63,115 nt of DNA from Candidatus Poseidoniaceae archaeon (GTDB taxonomy: Archaea; Thermoplasmatota; Poseidoniia; Poseidoniales; Poseidoniaceae), in assembly GCA_028356125.1 (NCBI GenBank), contig JAOMTZ010000010.1, positions 1 through 63,115 on the forward strand. Direction: 5' to 3'. Made by a program: the position numbers and the translations under genes. Below, one piece after another: positions 25,638 to 33,598 of the stretch (position 1 is its first letter; every line of letters starts with the position of its first letter). A model generated the notes under the pieces. That model worked only from the letters and a program-made list of their open reading frames with translations, ran no database searches and had not been told where the DNA came from.

Positions 25638-27352
25638 TGGCAGAAGAAGAACTCAAATTCCAGCGTGGCGATTTAGAATCGGTCATGGCGGCTCATCCTC
25701 ACGTAGCACTTTGGGTGAAGGACTTCGAGGCTAAATATGGCAGCCGTCCTTACTACTATGGCCCTCTTGATAGGGACGCTCGAAAGATTCAGCCAATGAA
25801 TCTAATCTACATTACCAAAGAGCCTATTTTTGTTCACATGTATCGCCCAGTTGATGCAGATGGCTCTCAAGGTCAAACGCTGTGGTTCGGATTAGAACCT
25901 CAACTAACAGACGAAGAAGAAAACATTCGTCGCACACTAATCGAAGTTTTACTGCAAGAAGCACCAAGTGCGCCTAGTTTTACTACTGATGATGAATTTG
26001 AAAACATTCTATCAGGAATGATCGATCGATATACTGTTCTAGATACTGATGTAAGAACATCCACGCGAAGACAAGGTCGCATGTGGGAAGTTTTGGGAAT
26101 GGATGACAAGAGGATTATTGTCACCAAAGAACAGAGAGATAGATTGCGTTACATCATTATCCGTGATTTGATTAGAAACGGTCCGTTGGAGCCTCTACTT
26201 TCTGATGAGATGCTGGAAGATATACACTCTGTTGGATTGAAGCACGTACATATGGATCACAAAGTGTTCGGTATGGTCACCTCGAACATCAGATTCCGTG
26301 AAAGAGATCTTCTCGCTAGATACCTAAGAGCTATGTCTGAAAGAATTGGGCGACCAGTATCGGATAATAAACCGATTATTGACGGTGCTTTGTTAGATGG
26401 CTCACGTATTAACATCATATTTTCAGACGACGTCTCGATGCTAGGTCCATCGTTCACAATCAGAAAGTTCGCTGAAGAAACCATTTCTATTACTCAACTA
26501 GTACAATGGGGCACAATGAGTGCCCAAGTTGCGGCTTACATCTGGCTTTGTCTTGAATTCGGAATGTCAGTTTTGGTAAGTGGGGAAACTGCATCCGGTA
26601 AAACAACAACACTGAACGCTATATTGCCATTCATCGACCACAATGTCAAGATTTATTCCGCTGAAGATACACCTGAAGTGAAGGTAAGGCACAAAATCTG
26701 GCAGAGGCTGGTTACTCGTGACTCCAAAAATGAAGAAAGCCGAGTTGAAATGTTCGACTTGCTAAAGGCGGCATTACGTTCTCGACCAAGATACATTATC
26801 ATTGGAGAAATCCGTGGTGTTGAAGGTGCTACAGCATTCCAGGCTATGCAGACTGGTCACCCAGTTATCGCAACATTCCACGCATCATCTATCGTCAAGA
26901 TGATTCAGAGATTTACTGGTGACCCAATTAACGTTCCAATCCGTTTCTTCGATAACTTAAACTTCGCAATTTTCCAAGAAGTTGTAGAATTGAATGGTGG
27001 TATCGCAAGACGTATTACTGGAATTGACGAAGTTATTGGCTACAATAAGCACAGTGACGGTGTTCTGACAAGAGGAATGTTCGAGTGGGACCCGATTAAG
27101 GATAAACACTACTTCCGTGGAATGTTCCAGTCACATCTACTAGAGAATAAAATTGCAGCATTGGCTGGTTTTGAAAACAAGAGAGATATTTACGATGAAG
27201 TGTTCCGAAGAGCCGAAGCAATTCAGACAATGGTTGACAGAGGATTGACTCATTACGACGATGTTTTCGACCTCTTGAATTTGTATTACAACGGCGGCTG
27301 GGATGCATTCCGTGCGGCAATAGACACATGGGTCAGCATTACTGAACGCTGA
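25637..27352 (+). CDS. arlI: Archaellum motor ATPase ArlI
   Basis: 571 aa secretion-type hexameric ATPase that powers archaellum assembly and rotation. The N-terminal domain (about 1-230) is followed by the RecA-like core with Walker A GETASGKTTT (about residue 318), the Asp-box region (IYSAEDTPEV), Walker B IIIGEIRGVEG and the His-box TGHPVIATFHASS. ATG 25637 overlaps the arlH TGA. Length and motifs match ArlI rather than a pilus ATPase, and it is followed 17 bases later by arlJ. Confidence 0.96.
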   Translation: MAEEELKFQRGDLESVMAAHPHVALWVKDFEAKYGSRPYYYGPLDRDARKIQPMNLIYITKEPIFVHMYRPVDADGSQGQTLWFGLEPQLTDEEENIRRTLIEVLLQEAPSAPSFTTDDEFENILSGMIDRYTVLDTDVRTSTRRQGRMWEVLGMDDKRIIVTKEQRDRLRYIIIRDLIRNGPLEPLLSDEMLEDIHSVGLKHVHMDHKVFGMVTSNIRFRERDLLARYLRAMSERIGRPVSDNKPIIDGALLDGSRINIIFSDDVSMLGPSFTIRKFAEETISITQLVQWGTMSAQVAAYIWLCLEFGMSVLVSGETASGKTTTLNAILPFIDHNVKIYSAEDTPEVKVRHKIWQRLVTRDSKNEESRVEMFDLLKAALRSRPRYIIIGEIRGVEGATAFQAMQTGHPVIATFHASSIVKMIQRFTGDPINVPIRFFDNLNFAIFQEVVELNGGIARRITGIDEVIGYNKHSDGVLTRGMFEWDPIKDKHYFRGMFQSHLLENKIAALAGFENKRDIYDEVFRRAEAIQTMVDRGLTHYDDVFDLLNLYYNGGWDAFRAAIDTWVSITER

Positions 27353-27369
27353 AGTTGGAGATGATTTAG

Positions 27370-29178
27370 ATGGAACGTATGGCGACCTGGCAGATCGCCC
27401 TACGCCGTCTTGAGATGCCAGTTTCTCGTTTCCTGATATTCTTCATATTGCCTGCTGCATTAGCAGGATTATTTAGCGCAGCGCTAATGATTTGGATAAC
27501 AGGTGGGTTTGATGAAGGAGGATTATTCGCTGGATTCACCGGAATATTCCTCCTTATTCTATTGCCTGTTCTTTCTGGAGGATCTGCAATCTATTTCCCA
27601 GTACTGGAAGTAAATAGGTCAGCCATTTTAATTGAGAAAGAGATGCATATGTTCATTACAAGAATGGGTATCTTGTCATTAGGAGAAATTGGTGCAGATA
27701 CTATTTTCGACATTTTGAAACAGATGAAAGATTATGGTGAACTTGCTCAAGAAGTTCAAAGAATTGAGACACTTGTAGACAAATGGCACACTTCTTTACC
27801 TGAGGCTGCTAGAATTGTGGCACAACAATCGCCATCTCCCCTTTGGGCAGACTTTTTGGACAGAATGGCGTTCTCTATCGAAGCAGGTCAGCCGATTGAT
27901 GCTTTCATGCGTGCTGAACAAGAAACAGTTGCTGAACAGTACAACACAATATATGACACTCGCCTAGAGAGTGTCGATACCATGAAAGAGATTTACGTCT
28001 CTTTGGTTTCAGCAGGTCTTTTCGGATTAGTTATTGCAGGAATCCACCTAGTTCTTTTCGAAATAGGAACTGGTGGTTCACAAACACCTATCGATGTAGC
28101 CACAAGAATTAGGTGGCTACTTTTGGCAGGATTCCTATTCGTTGTAATTCAAGTTGGTGCGCTATTTGCCTTTAGAGCAACTATACCTGAAGACCAAACA
28201 TTCGCCAGAGATGAGTTCACAACACCATTCCGTCTTCTTTTCAAACAGACTTGGCTTGGAGCAGGAATCATTAGTATTCTGTTGCTAGTATTGACTACAT
28301 TTATCGTGATTTCTTATTGGGAAGGGCTCACTGTAAGTTGGGATAAATATGGTTTGATTATTCTTGCAATTCCACTAACTCCGCTACTAATTCCTTCAAC
28401 ACTCGTTCAAAGAGAAGAGAAAAATGTTCTACGCAGAGATGAAGCCTACCCTGATTTCGTTAGAGCACTTGGTGGTACTGCACAGGCTAGAAGTGCAGAG
28501 CCAAGCGCTACAATCAGGGCGCTAAGAGGAATCGACTTCGGAACTCTAGACAAATCGATAGACCGTCTAGAGAAGAGATTGTCCACTCGAATCGACAGCG
28601 AAAGAGCTTGGGATTATTTCGCAGCAGACACTAACTCTGCAGTAATTGCGAGATACAATCGAATCTATATCGAAGGTTCTCAGTCATCAGGTGAACCTGC
28701 TGCAACTGCAGACATGGTTTCGAAATCTGTCACCAACCTACTTTCATTGAGAAGGCGAAGGAGTTTGTCTGCATCTACCATGTGGGGAGTTGCATTTGGA
28801 TTGTTGATAGCATCTGTGGTCTCGCTAAACGTTACGATTTCTATTGTTATGCAATTAGGTGAAACTATTGCAGGGGTTGCTACTAGCATTTCCGAATCAA
28901 CCGATATCAAATCCATTACCGATTCATCAGGTGGGTTCGTATTGCCGGTAATGGATGATCCTAGTGCTGTTGCTGACAATATAATGATGTTCAAAATAAT
29001 AGCATCGATACTAATATTAATCCAGGTTTTGGCAGTGTCTATGATTGCCACTAGGCTTCGTGGTGGTGGCTTCACAAGCGCTATTGGCCAGACAATTCAG
29101 TTACTTTGGGTTGCAGCACTAGCAAGCCTTGTTTCATCTGTAATACTTGATGGAGCATCAAGCATGTTCTCAACATGA
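27370..29178 (+). CDS. arlJ: Archaellum membrane platform protein ArlJ
   Basis: 602 aa polytopic protein homologous to the GspF/TadC platform. Membrane helices occur near residues 20-45, 50-80, 215-260, 300-345, 475-500 and 540-600. Between them are two large cytoplasmic loops (for example RIETLVDKWHTSLPEAARIV, YPDFVRALGGTAQARSAEPS) that contact ArlI. It is the last gene of the cluster, and its stop is followed by a strong hairpin at 29190-29229. Confidence 0.94.
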   Translation: MERMATWQIALRRLEMPVSRFLIFFILPAALAGLFSAALMIWITGGFDEGGLFAGFTGIFLLILLPVLSGGSAIYFPVLEVNRSAILIEKEMHMFITRMGILSLGEIGADTIFDILKQMKDYGELAQEVQRIETLVDKWHTSLPEAARIVAQQSPSPLWADFLDRMAFSIEAGQPIDAFMRAEQETVAEQYNTIYDTRLESVDTMKEIYVSLVSAGLFGLVIAGIHLVLFEIGTGGSQTPIDVATRIRWLLLAGFLFVVIQVGALFAFRATIPEDQTFARDEFTTPFRLLFKQTWLGAGIISILLLVLTTFIVISYWEGLTVSWDKYGLIILAIPLTPLLIPSTLVQREEKNVLRRDEAYPDFVRALGGTAQARSAEPSATIRALRGIDFGTLDKSIDRLEKRLSTRIDSERAWDYFAADTNSAVIARYNRIYIEGSQSSGEPAATADMVSKSVTNLLSLRRRRSLSASTMWGVAFGLLIASVVSLNVTISIVMQLGETIAGVATSISESTDIKSITDSSGGFVLPVMDDPSAVADNIMMFKIIASILILIQVLAVSMIATRLRGGGFTSAIGQTIQLLWVAALASLVSSVILDGASSMFST

Positions 29179-29189
29179 ATTTAGAATAT

Positions 29190-29229
29190 AGTGTAATATC
29201 TATACTACAAAGATAGATTCGATTACACT
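29190..29229 (+). terminator. Hairpin at the 3' end of the archaellum cluster
   Basis: AGTGTAAT (29190-29197) and ATCTAT (29198-29203) pair with ATAGAT (29213-29218) and ATTACACT (29222-29229). This gives a 14-bp stem interrupted by a 3-nt bulge, with a 9-nt loop, beginning 11 bases after the arlJ stop. There is no clean poly-T tract, so it may act as a 3' stability element or as a terminator. Confidence 0.5.
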
Positions 29230-29247
29230 TCATTATGTGCAACAATC

Positions 29248-29367
29248 ATGGCGGATATTGTTCACTCAATCGCATTGCTTGTTGAATTATGTATTGCATG
29301 TATCCTCATTTTTTGGGGATACCGTGCTATGAAAGAAAGTTGGATTATGCATAGGAAGTTGATATGA
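29248..29367 (+). CDS. 39-aa single-helix membrane microprotein
   Basis: A short frame from ATG 29248 encodes a 39-residue protein with one hydrophobic helix (IALLVELCIACILIFWGY) and a basic C-terminus (WIMHRKLI). Its TGA overlaps the ATG of the next gene (ATGATG at 29364-29369), the classic coupling arrangement. Both facts support a real gene despite its size. It lies just after the archaellum hairpin and may be an accessory factor of the motor or of the 88-aa basic neighbour. Function unknown. No clear Shine-Dalgarno is visible. Confidence 0.5.
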   Translation: MADIVHSIALLVELCIACILIFWGYRAMKESWIMHRKLI

Positions 29368-29630
29368 TGGAAGCAAAGATAGCTTACACTAGAACATGGA
29401 GAGAGATTGAATGGATGTTGTCGGAAGCCCAAGAACAGATGCTTGAACAAAAAGCGAAGTACCATCATCGTAAACGTATGCGTGACAAAGAAGGATGCAG
29501 AAGAGCAGCGGCTAAGTTTGCACGTGCCAAAGGCATGGCTGATGTGTTAACTTGGGTAATTGGTGGAAGAGGGGTAAGCGACCCAATGTCTGGGTTCGAA
29601 GACATCAGCGAGAGTTCATCTCCTGTTTGA
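29364..29630 (+). CDS. Small basic helical protein (88 aa)
   Basis: Not recognised. Two consecutive ATGs (29364 and 29367) overlap the stop of the 39-aa membrane microprotein. The protein is helical and strongly basic in the middle (QKAKYHHRKRMRDKEGCRRA, AAKFARAKGMADVL), with a short acidic tail. It could bind nucleic acid or a membrane-proximal partner. The 3' end overlaps the convergent nth gene by 26 bases. Confidence 0.65.
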   Translation: MMEAKIAYTRTWREIEWMLSEAQEQMLEQKAKYHHRKRMRDKEGCRRAAAKFARAKGMADVLTWVIGGRGVSDPMSGFEDISESSSPV

Positions 29631-30258
29631 TTCTCTTCTTTGTGGCTGTCCAAGAACAAATTGGGCACTGGGTTAAGTCATGATTTCTAGCAGGACAGTA
29701 TTCCCTTCCAAAGAAGATTATTTGCAAATGTAATTTATTCCAAGAATCTCTTGGAAATAGTGCCTTCAAGTCCTTTTCAGTTTTTACAACGTTAGATCCG
29801 TTAGACAAACCCCATCTTGCTGCGAGGCGGTGAATGTGTGTGTCGATTGGGAACGCCGGGACTCCAAAGGATTGAGCCATTACTACCCCTGCTGTCTTGT
29901 GTCCTACACCTGGTAAATCCTCTAATTGCTCGAATGTCTGTGGGACTTCTCCATCATACAATTCGCACAGTATTTTAGATAGTTTTGAAATGTTTCTTGC
30001 TTTAGTTGGTGCTAAACCAACTTCTCTGATCATGCCTTGTATCTCTTCTACTGCTAACTTCGACATCTTCTCTGCATCAGGCCCTCTCCTGAATAGTTCA
30101 GGAGTGACTTGGTTTACCTTTTTGTCAGTAGTTTGGGCACTCATGAGTACAGCAATGAGCAATTGGAATGGAGAATCATTGTCTAGAGGAACAGGTGTTT
30201 CAGGATACAATTCTTCTAGCATAACTAGAATCTTCGATGCTTTTTCGGCTCTCTTCAT
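29605..30258 (-). CDS. nth: Endonuclease III-type DNA glycosylase/AP lyase
   Basis: 217 aa base-excision repair enzyme removing oxidised pyrimidines. The helix-hairpin-helix LPGVGHKTAGVVMAQSFG carries the catalytic Lys, and the catalytic Asp is in FPIDTHIHRLAARWG. LMSAQTTDKKVNQV is the usual N-terminal signature. The C-terminal iron-sulfur loop is altered: only three cysteines (CPARNHDLTQCPIC) with nine instead of six residues between the first two, and the fourth is absent, so the 4Fe-4S cluster is probably missing. ATG 30258 is preferred over GTG 30267 because AGGAGTG then serves as Shine-Dalgarno. Upstream on the same strand are a small membrane protein gene and polX. Confidence 0.93.
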   Translation of the reverse strand: MKRAEKASKILVMLEELYPETPVPLDNDSPFQLLIAVLMSAQTTDKKVNQVTPELFRRGPDAEKMSKLAVEEIQGMIREVGLAPTKARNISKLSKILCELYDGEVPQTFEQLEDLPGVGHKTAGVVMAQSFGVPAFPIDTHIHRLAARWGLSNGSNVVKTEKDLKALFPRDSWNKLHLQIIFFGREYCPARNHDLTQCPICSWTATKKRIKQEMNSR

Positions 30259-30273
30259 CGATATCACTCCTAA

Positions 30274-30612
30274 TTAAGATTCAACATCATCGTTCGCAAT
30301 ATTCACTAGGTTGTCAGCAACAATTGCACTATCGGTAATATTTGTGACAGTATTGTATGTGATATTTTTGTTGTATGTGATATCTCGATCAGGCTTTTTC
30401 TCATATATCTTTACGCCGTATTCTTCACCGTTTCTCCACGCCCAAATGAATCCTAAAAATACAAATCCAAATGGAATGATATTACAGAAGAAAACAACTT
30501 CTGGTGCCCATACTTCCTCAGAACCGCCTGTTGCTAACCACCCTAGGTAGCCAACGATTGTGCCTGGGAATATCGATAAAAATCCAATAATTACTGCTCT
30601 AAGAAACCTCAT
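30274..30612 (-). CDS. Small two-helix membrane protein
   Basis: Not recognised; 112 aa. Two hydrophobic helices (VIIGFLSIFPGTIVGYLGWL, VVFFCNIIPFGFVFLGFIWA) precede a hydrophilic C-terminus rich in Asn, Thr and Asp (DITYNKNITYNTVTNITDSA). ATG 30612 has GGTGAT just upstream; TTG 30624 is the alternative and would overlap polX by 8 bases. It lies between polX and nth and is probably cotranscribed with them, though nothing in it suggests DNA repair. Confidence 0.65.
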   Translation of the reverse strand: MRFLRAVIIGFLSIFPGTIVGYLGWLATGGSEEVWAPEVVFFCNIIPFGFVFLGFIWAWRNGEEYGVKIYEKKPDRDITYNKNITYNTVTNITDSAIVADNLVNIANDDVES

Positions 30613-30616
30613 TATA

Positions 30617-32548
30617 TCACCCAATTAACCTCGTATTCATCTCTTCTGCGCCTAAAGAGTTCAGAATATCTCCATCCTCTAGCCAACCTTTGCGAGCTAC
30701 CATCACTCCATAGTCAATATCTCCTAGGCCCTTTATCGAATGTGCATCTGGATTGATCACTACCGGGACTCCCAATTCCTTGGCCCTTTTACAGAATCTC
30801 CAATCCAGGTCTAGTCTGTAAGGTGAGGCATTGAGCTCTACGGCTTTCAATTCGCCTTCCTTATTTGCTTCAGACATGTATTCGAGGACAGTGTGTAGGT
30901 CGACTTCGTATCCATCTCTTCCTTGTAATATTCTTCCAGTTGGATGTCCAAGTACCGTTGTGGCAGGGTGGTCAAGGCACTTCAGGAGATCCTCAGTGTT
31001 TTGGGATTCATCCCGACTTCTCCATCTTCCCATGGCATGTACGCTAGCGACTACGTAGTCAATTTGCGATAATACATCATCTGGGTGATCTAACTTACCA
31101 TCCTCGAGTATATCCGATTCGACTCCGGAGAATAATCTGAAATCTACTCCTTCATTTTGCCACTCAGAGTTGTAATCTTGCATTGTAGCATGCTGAGCCA
31201 GTAATTCATCAGCACTTGCTCCATGAGCTATTTGCAAGGTAGGCGAATGGTCTGCGATTCCTAACCAATTCCACCCCATGCGCCTTGCAGCATCTGCCAT
31301 TTGTTCCAAACTCGCCTCTCCATCAGATAGAGTCGTGTGGTTATGCAATGCCCCCTTGATGCTCGACAAAGTAATCAATTCGGGAAGTTCACCTGCAGCC
31401 GATGCCTCAATCTCTCCAATGTCTTCTCTAAGTTCAGGTGTGACATATTCTAGTCCAAGGTGGGAGTAAATGTCCGCTTCATCTACTGCGGGCAATGATG
31501 TAGCAGCGGCTTCAAGACCAGTCAATTCTGTTTCAGGCATTAATCCGAATTCATTCAGTTTCAATCCCTTGTCCTGTGCGACCTGCCTCATGCGAATATT
31601 GTGTTCTTTGGAGCCAGTAAAGTATGCTAGAGTGAATGGGAATACATGAGGGGGGACTAGTCTGACCTGGGCGTCGATTGTGCCTCCAGATTCGAGTTGC
31701 TCGTAACTTTCGCCTCCTATGGCGTCTAGTACATTCGCATCAAGATGGCCTAGGCTAAATCCATCTTCAAATATCGATGTGTCAAGGATTACAGACACTT
31801 TGGAGTCTCCTGCGCCTTTGACATCGGCTATTCCTTTCAATGACAATATCGCATTAGTGACCATTTCAACATCATCTGGCTGTACTGCTGCTACAATATC
31901 TAGATCCCCGATAGTTTCTCTTCTTCTTCTGGCAGAGCCTGCAAGTTCTGCTCTTTCAACTCCAGTCAACTTCTCAACCATAGACAAAAATGTTTGACCA
32001 TATCTCAACCCAATATCTAGTCTTCTTCGTGCGGAGAAGCGTGCTAGTAAGTCGATTCCATCAAGGATACGTTGCTGGCTTTTGGCTCCGAATCCCTTCA
32101 TTGGTGCAACTTCGTTTTTCACACACGATTCCTGAAGGTCAGCTACTGACATGACACCTAATTCGTCATGAAGGACCTTGATTTTCTTTGGACCAACTCC
32201 TGGAATGCCGAGCATTTGGATAAGCCCCTCAGGTGTGCTTTCATGCAGAGATACCCAATCTTCTGGCCATCTGCCTTCGCCAACGGCTTGGGAAATAGCA
32301 GACCCGAGGCCTTTGCCGATTCCTTTGAGTCCAAACAATTCACCGCTAGCCACTAACTCTCCCAAATCTTGAGACAAAGAACCAATTAGTCTAGAGCCAT
32401 TTTGGTAGGACCTTGTACGGAACATATTTGCTCCCGAAAGTTCCAGAAGAACTGCCATTTGATGAAGCGCTGTACTAATCTGGTTGCGGCTAAAGAACGG
32501 TGGTCCGTTCATTCGCGGCTTGGGTAGTGTCCAAGATGCGCCTGCCAT
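30617..32548 (-). CDS. polX: Family X DNA polymerase with C-terminal PHP domain
   Basis: 643 aa repair polymerase (gap filling in base excision repair). The N-terminal domain starts with the family signature (ALHQMAVLLELSGANMFRTR), followed by helix-hairpin-helix segments (GLKGIGKGLGSAI, GIPGVGPKKIKVLHDELG). The polymerase palm has IGDLDIVAAV, supplying two catalytic Asp, and a third Asp in DAQVRLV. The PHP phosphoesterase domain has HNHTTLSDG (about residue 402), VASVHAMGR and INPDAHS, giving 3'-5' exonuclease or phosphatase activity. The start may be ATG 32548 or ATG 32512; the family usually begins close to the latter. It shares the strand with nth, a natural functional pairing. Confidence 0.95.
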   Translation of the reverse strand: MAGASWTLPKPRMNGPPFFSRNQISTALHQMAVLLELSGANMFRTRSYQNGSRLIGSLSQDLGELVASGELFGLKGIGKGLGSAISQAVGEGRWPEDWVSLHESTPEGLIQMLGIPGVGPKKIKVLHDELGVMSVADLQESCVKNEVAPMKGFGAKSQQRILDGIDLLARFSARRRLDIGLRYGQTFLSMVEKLTGVERAELAGSARRRRETIGDLDIVAAVQPDDVEMVTNAILSLKGIADVKGAGDSKVSVILDTSIFEDGFSLGHLDANVLDAIGGESYEQLESGGTIDAQVRLVPPHVFPFTLAYFTGSKEHNIRMRQVAQDKGLKLNEFGLMPETELTGLEAAATSLPAVDEADIYSHLGLEYVTPELREDIGEIEASAAGELPELITLSSIKGALHNHTTLSDGEASLEQMADAARRMGWNWLGIADHSPTLQIAHGASADELLAQHATMQDYNSEWQNEGVDFRLFSGVESDILEDGKLDHPDDVLSQIDYVVASVHAMGRWRSRDESQNTEDLLKCLDHPATTVLGHPTGRILQGRDGYEVDLHTVLEYMSEANKEGELKAVELNASPYRLDLDWRFCKRAKELGVPVVINPDAHSIKGLGDIDYGVMVARKGWLEDGDILNSLGAEEMNTRLIG

Positions 32549-32592
32549 GATACTTCCACTGAGTACGGGTTGAAGAACCCCTGCCTATTGGC

Positions 32593-32928
32593 ATGGTCAT
32601 GGTCGAGGTGGGGGTAATCGAAGTTTTAGCCCAATCCATGTGCTTCATCTCTTTGACAGCATTCATTTTCATTGCGACATTTTCTCGTAGTGAGAAGTTA
32701 GAATTGATGGCACAGAACTTCATTATGGCATCTTTACTTACCACTGCAGGTATATTGTGGTGGCTTTCTCTTTCAGGGGGCGAATTATGGGGATCAAACT
32801 ATCTTCCTAAGCCGTTGTCTCTTCTCTGTGTGATAATTGCAATTGCGGCAAAGCTGAATATCAAAGGGCAAAACGTTTCCTTTGGGGCTAACCCGCACAA
32901 CATCGGTAAATCAGATGACGAGGAATAA
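32593..32928 (+). CDS. Small membrane protein of unknown function (111 aa)
   Basis: Not recognised. Two to three hydrophobic segments (VLAQSMCFISLTAFIFIATF, ASLLTTAGILWWLSL, PLSLLCVIIAIAAKL) and a polar, acidic C-terminus (KSDDEE). Two ATGs in frame, at 32593 and 32599, are equally possible. It is divergent from polX and its stop abuts the 3' end of the NifU-like gene on the other strand. Confidence 0.6.
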   Translation: MVMVEVGVIEVLAQSMCFISLTAFIFIATFSRSEKLELMAQNFIMASLLTTAGILWWLSLSGGELWGSNYLPKPLSLLCVIIAIAAKLNIKGQNVSFGANPHNIGKSDDEE

Positions 32929-33231
32929 TCAGATAATTTCGCCTTCGTCTTTAGATTCATCAGCCATCTTCTGATCGATGAAGGTACGCATATATTCTGG
33001 TAGTTCGCCATTTACGAAAACAACATCGCTAACTGCGTCTAGTTGTTTCAGAGAGTAATATATCTGCATGGCAGTCATTGGTGTTGATGAACATCCTACG
33101 CATCCTCCATCAAGGGATAGCATGACGTTACCATCAGCTGTGTCGATAACAGTAACTACTCCATCGTGAGCGTCAAGAACTTCTTGAACAGGTCCAATCT
33201 CTTTGAGTACCTCTTCAGCAGTTATTGCCAT
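32929..33231 (-). CDS. NifU-like C-terminal domain protein (iron-sulfur scaffold)
   Basis: 100 aa. A stand-alone NifU C-terminal domain with the cluster-binding motif GGCVGCSSTPMTA (Cys44 and Cys47), as in Nfu-type carriers that assemble or deliver 4Fe-4S clusters. ATG 33231 is used because the 13 residues upstream are not part of the fold. It is divergent from the HMA-domain gene. An iron-sulfur client in the window would be the aconitase-X protein. Confidence 0.87.
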   Translation of the reverse strand: MAITAEEVLKEIGPVQEVLDAHDGVVTVIDTADGNVMLSLDGGCVGCSSTPMTAMQIYYSLKQLDAVSDVVFVNGELPEYMRTFIDQKMADESKDEGEII

Positions 33232-33299
33232 GTTCCCGGGTGATAGCCGCTCATCTATCAACCATCGCATTCAAGTCACAGAGCAATATACGCTTAGAC

Positions 33300-33518
33300 A
33301 TGGGGCTATTTTCTCGTGCTGAAGAGTTTGAATTCAAGGTATCTGGAATGGATTGTGGAGGCTGTGAAAACAAAATAGTACGCACTCTTACTGGCATAAG
33401 AGGGGTCAAGAAAGTAGAAGCCTCAGCATCTCAAGGGTCAGTTTTAGTCACTGCTAAAGGTGTCGGTTCCGGTATTCTCAGCGAGGCAATTGCTAGCGTC
33501 GGCTTCAAAGTCGAATGA
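33300..33518 (+). CDS. Heavy-metal-associated (HMA) domain protein
   Basis: 72 aa single ferredoxin-like HMA domain: FKVSGMDCGGCENKIVRTL with metal ligands Cys19 and Cys22, then GVKKVEAS and VLVTAKG strands. Such proteins are copper or mercury chaperones, or metal-sensing modules. No metal ATPase is adjacent, so the partner is unknown. ATG 33300 gives exactly one HMA domain. The frame open from 33225 is unrelated upstream sequence overlapping the divergent NifU-like gene. Confidence 0.85.
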   Translation: MGLFSRAEEFEFKVSGMDCGGCENKIVRTLTGIRGVKKVEASASQGSVLVTAKGVGSGILSEAIASVGFKVE

Positions 33519-33598
33519 TGCCAAAACGCTAGAATCCCTGCTTTAATAGGGGGATGTCCTTATGAAGGGGACTTTTGTCGCCAGCCAATAAGGTGTTT

